Positions 13,529-25,800 of a DNA stretch of 64,000 nucleotides are shown one piece after another. Origin of the DNA: Cymodocea nodosa (taxonomy: Eukaryota; Streptophyta; Magnoliopsida; Alismatales; Cymodoceaceae); contig CM072347.1 in NCBI GenBank assembly GCA_036874045.1, positions 2,854,501 to 2,918,500 on the forward strand, in the 5' to 3' direction. Position numbers and translations under genes: made by a program. Position 1 is the stretch's first letter. Each line of letters starts with the position of its first letter. The notes beneath the pieces were generated by a model. It was not told the DNA's origin, did no database searches, and worked only from the letters and a program-made list of their open reading frames with translations.

Positions 13529-13694
13529 TGGGCTGAGTTGGGCCATGTTGTCAATGCGGACTCTACCAACGGACCGTACTTGGGCCGACCCGGCCCGTAA
13601 GAAACGGCCGGCACGGCTGTCTTCTTCGGGCGTGGCGGGTCCAGCTCGCCGTGAGCAGCACGATCAAACGAAGACCAGCTTGACGGTATAAATA
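13529..13694 (+). promoter_or_regulatory. Promoter of the DEIH-box helicase gene
   Basis: Three TGGGCY (site II, TCP-type) motifs lie at 13529-13534, 13539-13544 and 13581-13586, followed by GC-rich sequence and a TATA element TATAAATA at 13687-13694. A start of transcription about 25-35 bp after the TATA box would fall near 13715-13725, just ahead of a first ATG at 13729 and about 100 bp ahead of the preferred ATG at 13825. Site II motifs are common in promoters of plant growth-related and housekeeping genes; their use here is inferred. Confidence 0.6.
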
Positions 13695-13824
13695 CTTCCA
13701 TCTCCGCACGGTCGCGGGTCTCTGTCAGATGTCCGCTTGCCATTGCGTCTACCTCCTTCCCCCTTCGGCTTCCAGAACCCTAGCAGGAGCTCCTCTGTCT
13801 TACGCTTTCCGCACCCTGACTACC

Positions 13825-16800
13825 ATGTCTTACCGCCCAAACTACCAGGGTGGCCGTCGCGGCGGCGGTGGGAGAAGAGGCGGAGGAAGAGGAGGAGGAG
13901 GAGGAGGAGGAGGAGGAGGTGGTGGTGGTGGTGGACGTGGAGGGCGTGGGGAGCAGAGGTGGTGGGATCCGGTGTGGAGAGCCGAGAAGCTTCGGCAGAT
14001 GAACGGCGAGGTAACAAATATGAGATATTCCCCTTGATCTCTTTCGTTCTTAGTAAATACCGAATTGAGTTGGTGTCTTGACGACATTGGAGAACCATGG
14101 ACGAACGTGAAACTGACCTGCTGGAGTGGTCTCGTCGTGATTAATAGTGCACATTCGGAGGTGATTGAATCAGAGTAATCTGTATTACCCCTTGTGTGAG
14201 ATTTATCTCCATGGGAGAAATAATTCGTCGATTGAGGGCTTGGTTCCGTGACATAGAGGTGATGTCCTTGTCGTGTTAGTGTTTGATCGAGACGAATGTG
14301 TTGACCCGGGGGGGAGGGATGGGGAAAAGGAGATAGGTAATTATATTTTTTCGATTAATTGTGGAGAAACGAGTTTGGCTTAGTTTGTTTCCAATTTTGG
14401 GGGAAAAAATTATGGTAATCTGGTGGATTATAATAAATTTGAAACAAACTAATTTAACATGATGGATTATGCATATAATCAATCAGATTATGTATAATAC
14501 TTTTGAACGTATATTTCGATAATCCTATAATTTTCTGGCTGCTTGATTGTGGCATTTATGGCAAGTTATGAAATCGTTTGATCTTAGTTAACTAATGTGA
14601 ATTTCATAAATCTCAAATAAAAAGGATTATCAATGGTTTTTATAAATCTTGAGATTTTCATTTTGTTCGATTATATTGATTATCCATAATTTTCATTATC
14701 ATGAATCTGAATAGTTTGGACGAGAGAAAAGAAAGGAACTAAAACAATTAGTTTTGAATAAAATAACAATAAATAATAATATTTCATTTAAAGCCATTTT
14801 AAGAGTAAGATTTATTTAATTTAACAATTTTCTCTTTTCTCCCTTTGTCTCCACCTTTTGAGAGAAAGTAAATGCTTTTGTTTTCTCTCCATATTTTTCG
14901 ATTCTATTCTTTTCTATCAAAGTTAAGGACCCGAACAAGAGAAAAAATCTTTCTCCATCACTTTCTCTTCTTTTTCCTTTCATTTTGTCTGAAAATTCAC
15001 CCATACAGTTGTAATCTCCTTGATCAACCTCCAAAATTGAGAGAATAGTTTCCTACACTGTATATGTTTTTCAGGATAAAAATTTTAAAAGGGTTTTCTT
15101 TTTAAAACTTTTTGCCTATATATTCTTGTTTATGTTTTCCTGGCTTGGCATATTCCTTGCTGTCCAGCATTTGCAATGCGGCTGTTCTTCTACACAAAGT
15201 ATGTTCAAATGGTTATCTATTCATTTACATGTGTTGCCAACTATTATAATAAATTGAAACCGTTAAATTCTTTCATAGAATTTACTTGACGGAAGTTAAT
15301 CTTTTTCAGGAAGAGAAACTGGACAAAAATGAGTGGGTGACCCGAATAAATAAGTTCAAACAAGAAGATAAGGTGGAGATTGTAGTTAACAAAAAGTATG
15401 GACGTGATGGGCAACAAATTCTTGCTGATATGGCTCATAGGCTTGGACTTTATTTGTAAGTTTGCAGCTGCTATCCTGTATACCATCACATCTTCAATGA
15501 AATTGATTCCTTTTTCCATTTCTATGTTGATATGTTGAAAGAAAGTCATGCATATAACAAGGGGAAGACTGTTGTTGTAAGCAAAGTCCCTTTGCCAGAC
15601 TATAGAGCTGATCTTGATGAACGTCATGGATCAACTCAAATAGAGGTAACTGATGCTACTAATTGGTTCTCCACTCCTTTCTTTATTTTTTTATTAATAA
15701 TAGCTTTGATTTATTATTACAGATCTCAATGTCCACAGAGACGAAAAGAAAAGTTGAAAATTTATTGGAAAAATCAAAAAGCACATCTTCAGTCAGTGAA
15801 TCTAGTGGTTCATCTAGTCAAATGAGTGTGCCCTCCACACAAAACAGAACCATCACTAATTATGACTTCAGACGCGAGGCAGATGAAACCAAGAACAAGT
15901 TCAGTGCTGAACTTAGAGAAATGCAGAATGCTAAAAAGGTGAGTTTCATGCATTAGTTTGAATAATTTTTCTCTAGAATCCCCAATTAGGAAACAATAGC
16001 CTTAAGTCAGAAATTAGCTGAAATTTTCTAATCTTAGTCAGCCAGTTTTTAATTAGCTAGATTATGACAGGCATCTCCAGTTGCAAAATCTATGCAAGCC
16101 TTTAGAGAAAAGCTTCCAGCACACAAACTCAAAGAAGAATTTCTAAAGGCCATTACTGCAAATCAGGTATCAGTTACAATTTATTAGATTCTTTTTTTGC
16201 CAAATTTCATGGTACCCGTAAATCAATATGGCTAACTGTTATCATCATTCTATTGTCTTCTACTGTTTGGTAATTGTAGCAGCACTGTTATTGTATTCTA
16301 ATCTTTGGTATCAAACGTGGTTATTGTATGCTTATATTTTCTTTATCAATAAAAAATATATTTTTTCTCTTGGTCATAACATTTGTAGTAGATTAGTTTT
16401 ATAGAGCTTGTTTGGCATGTATCTTATTTGATTAAAAGAAAATTTCCTGCCTCTGTCTTATTTGATTAAATAATATAGGTCTTGGTTGTCTCTGGAGAGA
16501 CTGGATGTGGCAAAACTACTCAGCTACCTCAGTTTATATTGGAGGAAGAAATATCAAATCTACGTGGAGCAGATTGCAACATAATATGTACTCAGCCCCG
16601 TAGAATATCTGCCATTTCTGTAGCTGCAAGAATTGCTTCTGAAAGAGGAGAGAACCTTGGAGAGACTATTGGTTATCAGATCCGCTTGGAAGCTAGATGT
16701 TCTTCAAAAACAAGACTTTTATTTTGCACGACTGGTGTTCTACTTCGTCGATTGGTAATAACCATGTTGAAATGTATACATACATTACAGGCAATTTATG

Positions 16801-19800
16801 TAATTTATGCTAGTTTTTCTAGTTTGGTTGTCAAATGAAAACATTCATTGATTAGATCATGATTCACATGTAGATATCCATGACATAATTGTAATGGTTG
16901 TTGGATCAATTGAAGAGAGAGGAATGTTGCATTGGCTTGTGTATCATATAAAGATCTCACTCATTTCTTTTTATCACATGTTGCTCTTTTGTTAATAGAT
17001 TTCAACAAATTCACAAGTACAACAATCTTAATGTTATTTGTACACCACAACATGATTAGTGTCTTGACATGGATATTGTCCTTTTCTAAGGCTTTATTAT
17101 CATTTACTGAAATGAGTCATACACATTATTTTTAAGAGTCATATTGTGTTCAAGGAGATAGAATCCATGCTATTGCATTTCATATTCTCACCATGAGATT
17201 AGTTAAGGTGGGTGAAAAATTAGATTAGAAATTTTCATTGGCATACAATAGTTACATATACAAAAGTACTTGGATCCTATATGTGATGGATCTGAACACT
17301 TGTTTAGGGTGAAATACTATATAACTCTTACACCCCTCCTAATGCTAGAGAGTATAAATTGAATAACCCCAAATTGTTACAAAACTCTTTAAATACACCC
17401 ACATTAAGACCCTTAGTGAAGAGATCTGCAAGTTGTTGAGAAAATTGAGTATATGCATGCTAATAACTGTTCTTTTCATAAGATGTCAAACATAATGATA
17501 ATTAACCTCAATATGCTTTGTTTGCTTATGAAATGTGTCATTATTGGCTATATGTATAGCAACTTGATTGTTACAATACATTATCATCAAAATTAGGACT
17601 TGGAGTTCAAATTTTATTAGACGAGACTGTAGCCATGCTAATTTACTAGTTGTTTGTAATATAGATTTGTACTTTGCTTCTACACTTAACTTAGAGATGA
17701 TATTTTGTTTCTTGCTCCATCAAGTCATTAGATTTTTACTTATATAGGTATAATAACTAGAGGTGGACCTCTTATCTGCTTTGTCACCAACATAACCTAA
17801 ATTTGAATATGTAAAAACGTTTAGATGACCATTTCTTGAGTAAATCAACCCTTTCCCTGGAATGTTTTTGACATATGCTATGACTCTCAGAGTTCTATTC
17901 TAATGAACCATTCTAGGTTCCTTCATAAATTAACTTAGAAGCTCAACTACAAAGGAAATATCAAGTCAAGTTATAGTGAGATAAATAAATTCTCCAATTA
18001 ACTTGTGATACCATCCAACATCTTCAAATAGTTTAGAAGTAGTATCCCAAAAGGGTTGATTGGATTCTATTAGAGTTTGTTTTGGATTACACCCCAAGTG
18101 CTTTGTTTCTTTTAGCAAATTAAGTACATATTTCCTTTGAGATAGTCTATTTTACCCTTGAAGTATGCAAACTTGATACCTAAGAAGTACTTCGATTTTC
18201 CATATCCTTAATAATGACGTGCTATGTAAGAAATTGCTTGGTTGCATCAATGTTTATCACATTATCACTTGTTAGGAGAATGCCATCAACATATATCACT
18301 AGAATGGTATGACTAGATGAGTGTTTTTTGATGAATATAAAGTTGTCAATAACACACTTCTTGAAATCATGGGAAAACATGATGAATTTGAGCTTGGCAA
18401 ACCAAGCTTAGAGTTCTATTTAAGTTCATAAATCACCTTCTGTAGTAAGCGAACCTAATTCTCTTTTTGAACAATATACTTAGGAGGTTGCTCTATGTAG
18501 ACTTTCTCTTATCGATCAACATAGAGAAAGACATTGCATTTGTCCAGTTGGGAGAGAGTCCGTGCATTGTTGACTACTAAAAAAGGAAGGACCTATATAG
18601 GGTTGAGTCGAGTGATTGGAGAGAAAGCCTACGTATAATTAACTTCATATGTTTGCGTAAACCTTTGAGCAACTAAGTGAGCTTTGTGCTAATTAATTGA
18701 GTCATTGAGTTTGTACTTGAAAGTAAGCATCTAATAACTTCCAATAATCAAAACATCTTTGGGTGAAGGAACAAGTTGCCATATGCCTTTAGTGAGTGAA
18801 GTCTACATTTTAACATTCATTGCTTTCTTTCATTGTGGAAGGGTAAGTACCTCTTGATAATCATTTGATATGACTAGGGAAAATCTTTTATAATCAAGAG
18901 AAAGAGAATAATAAGAAACAAAGTGGGAAATAAGATGTAATATAGAAGTGTGAGTACCTTTGTAGAGAGCAATGACAAATCAAGAGTAGAGTGATTTGTG
19001 ATAGTGGGAAAGATTGACATAGCCAAAGTCATAAGTGATACACAATATCGACATTGTTGATAAACTTGCAAAGGTGGTAGCTATTGAGGAGAAACTTCTA
19101 GTGCCCTAGAGGATTCTCAAGGAAGAAAAGAGGGATCAATAAGAGTCGTTTGAGGTAAACGGGTAGGGAATGACTTAGCTGGGGTAGAGGAAAAGAATGG
19201 TATATCCTTTAAAAACACAACATCAACAAAAACAAAATGTTGATGTGTGAGAATATGATAACATTGATAACCTTTTTGAGTGCGAGAAAATGCACTTAAG
19301 AGATTAAGGTAAGAGTTTATCCAACCCAAGAGCAAGATGTTTGACAAAAGTTGTACACTTAAAAACCTTAGAGGGTAGAGAAAACAACTCCTAGTTAGGC
19401 AAGAGATGCTAGAGAGGAATTGCACCAGGTAAAGGAAAAGAGGGTATATGGTTAATGAGATAGGAAGTTGTAACAACAATATTAGACTAAAGATATTTAG
19501 ACACATTTATTTCAATTATAAGGGTGCTTGAGTTTGTATTTCATTAAAGAAATCACAAATTACATCAAAGACATGTTGATTTTTTAACAAATATATCTTA
19601 GTTGCATGAGAAAAATTATCAACAAAAATAACATAATAACAATAGCCAAAGATAGATGTGACCTAAAAAGACTCTCAAATATCATAATGAATTAAATCAA
19701 ACAACCTTAGAGCAAATGACGATTCTCAATCTTAAAGTAGTACAAAATTGCTTACTCATAATACACAACTAGCAAGAAAATGGACTGATGAATACCTAAG

Positions 19801-22800
19801 GAATGACTTCACATAGCTAATGAAGTGAGGCATGCACAAAATGATGATGCTAAAGTAAGAAGGAATCGCTAGAGGTAGCCATTGACGTAAGTTCTTGAGG
19901 GATATCATCTTTGACGAAGATATACAAACTATGACTATGATTATGACCTAAATCAATTCTTTTCCATGTTTGTAGATTTTGAAAAATATAATAGAAGGGA
20001 AAAAAGGTGATAGAATAATAAAATTGTTTAGTAATTGCACTAATTGATAATACACTAATAGAGAAATTAGGAACGTAAAAGACTTTCTCAAGAGAAATGT
20101 CAAAAGTGATGAGAGTAGTGGAGACAAAGGAACTACGACTATCAACTAAGGCAATAGAATTTATATTGGAAAGGTGGGTTAGGCATTTAAAAAGGAGTAG
20201 ATTACTAGAAATACGGTTAGAAACACTAGAATCTTTAATCCAAAGGGAGGATGTGTTAAGAGTGGGTATACTAGAGGAGAGGACATTTGCAATTGTAGCC
20301 TCACTATTTTTTATACTCGAAGAATCATAAGTTCCTCATAATCAGCTTGAGAAATCTGGATAGTGCGTTGCGTTAGAGTAATAATAACTTCAGAAGAATG
20401 ATCAATGAAAACAATGTTGGTAGATAAAGGTGTGGAAGGTGGACACTTGAAAATTTCCAACCAACAGTTGGAGGGAAAGCTCTTGATACAATGGGTTTAG
20501 AGTTTGCCACTTGAATGACCTTTTCCATGCTAGGTGGAGGATAAATGAACATTAGTAGTGGTTGCCAATGCAAAAGCTTTAGTAGATGTAGAGGGCGTAG
20601 TAGTAGAGATGCGCAAAACTTTGTCGAAGGTCATTTGTAAGGAGAGAATGGTGTCAGTAGCAATGATTTATCTCCTAATCTAATAGGAGATATTCAGATG
20701 GAGACTAGTAAGGAATATAGCCACTTTAAGTTCTTCACGATAGCATTTAGGGACTACAATATCAACAACCCAAGGCTAATACACGTCCAACTTGTCTAAC
20801 AAGGTGTGTAGACAATTGTAATAAGTATGAACTGATGCATCACCTTTTTTGTGCGAGAATGGCTGCTATACATCTTACAAACCCTAGAAATGTTTTGATC
20901 ATTTGTGTAGGTTGAGTCCAATGTATCCTATACTTGTTTGGCTGGTTAGAGATGCAAAATACTATGGACAATGTGATCATCAATGTTATTAATCATCCAA
21001 GATATTACGACATAGTTAGCTACATGCCAAACAAAGTAGTTGGCAGCCTTCATGTTTGGTGGATCATTGGTGATATAGTGTTCATGCATGTGAGCCATAA
21101 GAAAGGTTTCAAAGGTGCTTGCCTAGTGGTGATAGTTTGCCTTGTTGAGTTTAACTTTGGTAGTAGTGAGCTTTGCCAGCTAGGGATCTTGCAAAGAGTC
21201 CATGCCAATGAGTTTGGGTTAGTAGGACTATTTGTTGGGTATTCACGTAGAAAACATGACTATCAAAAGGGGGTGATGATGTTAGAGCATGTGCACGAGG
21301 GTGAGGGAGCTCTCTATGTCAAAAGATGGGATGGGAGGATGGGAACCGATCAACCAAATCTAGGGTTAGGGTTTTCGACTCTTGATTCCAAGTTAAGATG
21401 GGTGAAAATTGAGATTAGGGATTTTCATTAGCATACAAGAGTTACATATTCATAAGTACTTGGATCCTATACATGGTGGATTTGATTTCCCATTGAAGGT
21501 TGAAGTACTATACAACTCTAAGTGGATCTTTAGTCAAATCCATTCTTGGAATCAATGTGACAGTCATTGAAAGTCATCATTGCTGACAACTCTATTATTT
21601 CTTTCTGTCTATGTATTGGCAAATAAATATTTAAATGATTTGCATGTGGGCTTGTCAAGATATCAAAGTAGATCAATATGACAACTTCATGTTTGTCATT
21701 TTGACATATGATGGCTCTAATTATTTTTTCAGAAATGTTGTACACAATATTGTAAGAAATAGAAAATGTATATTATACAGGTTGGAAATTAAAACAATTT
21801 TTAATAAATATAGTTTTAAATGTGTTTTTTTGAAAAATATAAATAAAAAATAAATATAAATATATACAAATATATGAGCATAACAATTGTCAAAATAATT
21901 CAATAAAATAAGTTATAATTCAATTACATGTAATACATTTTCAAAAACATATTCTTATCATGTGTTATTGTCACTCAAGAATAATTATTTAATTTAAAAC
22001 TGGAATAAAAATATAAAAATTACAACTAAAGATATAAACAAAATAAGTATCAAAATAGTGAAAATATATAAATGAAAGTAACCGAAAATGTGAAATCTAA
22101 AAAAAATTTTAAAATGGTCAAAAAAGGAAAAAAATGGCCATTTTCTTAAAGAAAACGAGAAAAACTCCATTTAAATGGAAAATAGTCATTTCTTTTCAAA
22201 ATTGTTTTCCCCATTTTTCCAGAAAACAAAAAGGATTGGGATGAAAAATGTTTAAGTGTCGTTTTAAATGGGCTTTTTTTCCTGTTTTTATGATGGCTGT
22301 ACATTTGTACTAGTTAGGAGTATTATACTAGTAACTTATTTATGGATGGAATACCTAAATGATGACATTTGTGGATGGGGCTGAAGGGAAAGAAGTTCTA
22401 TACGGAGTTTCCCTGAAGACAAATTGCCCTCAAAAGTGTTTATCCAATGGCAATATATGTGTCATATTTCTAAAGTTCCTGTGTGGGCATGACATGACAA
22501 TGCCATGTCTGGGTTGTGAGGGCATGGTCATGCAGTAGTGTGGGGTTGTGTGGGCATGTTATGACAGTGCCATGGCAGGGTTGTGTGGGCATGGCCATGC
22601 AATAGTGTGTGGAGGTAGAAGCTATGCAAATGTGATGTGCTAGGTGCCTGGAGGTTAGTCTATGTAAGTGTTGTGGTATGGCAATGTATAGAGGGACTTT
22701 TGTGAGGGTCTGACATGATGGTGTATGGAGGTGAGGTTTTGTGGGTGTGGTGACTTCAAGATGTGTGGAAGCACTTTAGTGCAGGTGTTGCATGATGGTT

Positions 22801-25800
22801 TTGCAGTGCACGACCAACTTCCCCTATTACAACATTATGACCAGTGCAAACGTACAAAATCGATGCATTTCCATTGGTGTTTTTGTGAGTTTGTGTGTTA
22901 GTGTTCCATGCAACACAGGCCTCTGCGTGCATTGTGTTTAGAAGTTCCATTCTAGCGTAGTCTTTGGGTGATGGATTTGTTGGAGAGGTGGAGATGGAAA
23001 TGAATGTTTTTTAAAAAAAAAACCTAAAATGTGTAAAGTGCACAACTAAAATAAAAAATTGTGATACTGAAATCAAACAAACAAAACTGTCAAACCAAAA
23101 TATTTAAAATTCAGAGGCAGTTTGTATTTTCAAGTAAAGTGTACTTGATATGTTCTATGTCTATCTGTATGTATGTATATATATTAGAGTAATGTAGTAA
23201 ATGAATCATTATGTGGATTCTTAATTAAGGATTACGATAGTAGTCCTACATTGGAAGTTGTGTATTTTACTTCACCCTGTTACCGTTATTTGTAGTGGCC
23301 CTAACAATCTCTCTTAGATCTTTTCTTTGCAACATACAAACACATTGGCAAATCCAGATTTTAAAAGAAAAACAGAAGACAAAATGGTTTAATGGAAGTT
23401 TTTTAGGTGGTTCTTTCTGTTAATGTCTTGTATATTATTTTTTTAAATGTAGCAAGCTTAGTGTTACTAGCATCCATTTGAACGTACATTAATATTATTA
23501 TTTTCATGATGTACCTCATCTTACGTTGTGAATTTGGCTAAGTAGTTTTTCCTTTGTGGGCTCTTTGATATGCAAAATGCTTTTTTGGTTTTTATCATGT
23601 ACACACCATTGAGATAGATGAGTGATAATACTTTCAGGGATAAGTTAAAAAATATTTTATTAGGAATTGAGTAAGAGTTGTATTAATTGATGATAAGAGA
23701 TAATCCGCTTAGCTGATTTGGTTATATTTTTAGGAAACTAAAAGATGTATCGGTAAGGAGATAAATATTCGTTGATGTAGAAGAAATTAAATGATGTAGA
23801 TGAAAATCTAAAATTTTCAAGTTAAGAATTATTAGAAAAGATTTAGACTAGTGTAATTTAACTAAAGATTTAATCATAGATAGAAATACAACAACAACAA
23901 TAGCTTGTGCTATAATTCTACTATGTGGGGTTACATGAATCCTTTTCTTCCATCTATTTCTCTTTACAATCGACTTCAGTTAAATTACATAAATTTAAAT
24001 TCTTTCTCATAATTATTAATTAGGTAGTTTTAGGTCTTTTTCTACTTTTTTAGTTTCTTCTACACTAATTAATTATTCTCTTCTAATTGATGCATCCTTT
24101 GTTCTTCTATGGATATCATTAAACCATTGAAGTTAATTTTTTCTTATCTTATTTTCAATTGGTGTAACTCCTACTGTATTCCTAATAAAATTATTTTTTA
24201 ATTTATTCTTTATAATATTATTACCATTCCTCCATTTAACATTTGTACCTCTGCAGCAGTAACTTTTTGCACATGTTCATGACCATATATGTGAGATTAT
24301 GGTATGGGTTATTGTATGCAAGTCATTGAGATGCTAGCTGTAGATTGCCTGCTGGCTTAATGATTTTTATTTAATACTGTCATTGGCTTTCTACTTCTGC
24401 ATAATGCACTGTACGAACAACTGCTATTGCATAATTCAATAATTGGCAATTGTTGATCTCAGGTACGTTTATGTTGCCTGGCTTTAAAATGCCATATTTG
24501 TTTGATCAAGGACAGTAGGAATAAAAGAAATCATTGACAATGCCTTTTCTAATTGAAATTTGTGTTGATTGGCAGGTTCAAGAACCAGAATTACAAGGTG
24601 TTAGCCATTTATTAGTGGATGAAATCCATGAGAGAGGAATAAATGAGGACTTTTTGATAATCATCTTGCGTGATCTTCTTCCCAGACGTCCAGATCTGCG
24701 CCTTATTTTAATGAGTGCTACCATTAATGCTGATCTATTCTCTAAGTACTTTGGAGATGCACCAACTATCCATATACCAGTATGGCATCCATGACTAATG
24801 TTCTTTTGTTTCTTTAACTGTTTACAGTGAAATGTACAAAAAATACAATGGAATTCATGAGAGCATTAAATCAGAATTTTATTTTATCAGTAGCTGATAG
24901 TCATTATTTATTTAATGTTACTTGTGTAGGGTTTCACCTTTCCTGTATCAGAAGTGTTTTTGGAAGACACACTAGAAAAAACTCGTTATAAAATCTGTTC
25001 TGAGCTTGATAATTTTCAAGGGAACTCACGAAGGAGAAGAAGGATGTCTATTACAAAAAGTGATCCTTTGACAGAAATTTTTGAGGTAATATATTGATAA
25101 TAATTTTTATTTTTGTCTGGTATAAATTCTTATTTAGGAAGTAGATGATACTATTGGCCTTAATCTTATATCCTCTAAACTTCTATCCACATTTTTTGTT
25201 ATGAATACATGCTTTGGCTTGCAATGTCAATTTCACATGGTATGATTGGGGCATTGATTGTTTTGGATTGTTATTGTATACCTTAGGTTGCAATGATCTC
25301 ACATTTATTATTGGTTTTCAGACTACTTGTTTCATTTATTGTTAATGAGTTCACCACTTTGCCCTTAAGAGGAAAATAAGGTATTATAAAAAAGATTGAT
25401 TTTCTTGATTTTTTTTCAAAGATTTTGTTGCTAATTGTTTAAAAGCCATATGAAAATCATTTATTGAACATCAATTTCTATCCCTAGTTATACCCATCTT
25501 AGATGTGATCAAGTGCAATTCTTCAGAAATTGTTTAATTCTTGGTATAAACTTAGCTGTGGACGTATATAGTCTCTAAATATCCAAATAGACATGGAATA
25601 ATGGAATCATGGATGCCTTGCACCCCTTTGTCATGAGTCAGACTCGAACTAGCTCATCTGGAGTAAAGATTATCTATCTCTTTTAGACCCTTACACTAAT
25701 TGTGACTTTGGTTTCCCAGTTCCCCACATGGATGTATATTTAGGGGCTTCTCTCCTCACTCTCCCTTTCCCTTGGAGGAAAAGTGCTCTTCTTGTTGGTA

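Larger units (their letters stand above)
17201..21521 (-). mobile_element. Degenerate Ty1/copia retrotransposon with short LTRs, in helicase intron 6
   Basis: A 4.3-kb insertion lies antisense to the host gene. Direct repeats at 17201-17332 and 21391-21521 are its LTRs (about 130 bp, differing at very roughly one site in five). Just inside the upstream LTR the minus strand reads TTGGAATCAAGAG, close to the usual copia primer-binding site. Gag is readable at about 21250-20640 ([11 protein letters not shown] near its start, A-K-Q-V-W-D-T-L later). The integrase end is at about 19300-19120 ([12 protein letters not shown], then [12 protein letters not shown]), and RNase H near 17600-17400 ends in LADLFTKGL. 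Stops and frameshifts are frequent, so it is inactive. Size and LTR length recall Tos17-like (Ale/Retrofit lineage) elements; the lineage is an inference. Confidence 0.85.

Noticed and set aside
13737-14081. Plus-strand frame with Arg- and Trp-runs, plus two minus-strand frames (Pro/Leu/His runs) over 13820-14098
   Set aside because: They are other-frame readings of the GGA/GGT repeat in helicase exon 1. The helicase frame is conserved and splices correctly.
21359-21374. CTAGGGTTAGGG telomere-like motif
   Set aside because: Only two units, in the leader of the copia element; not an interstitial telomere array.
20934-21431. 165-codon plus-strand frame
   Set aside because: The minus strand of the same region encodes copia gag; this is its antisense shadow.
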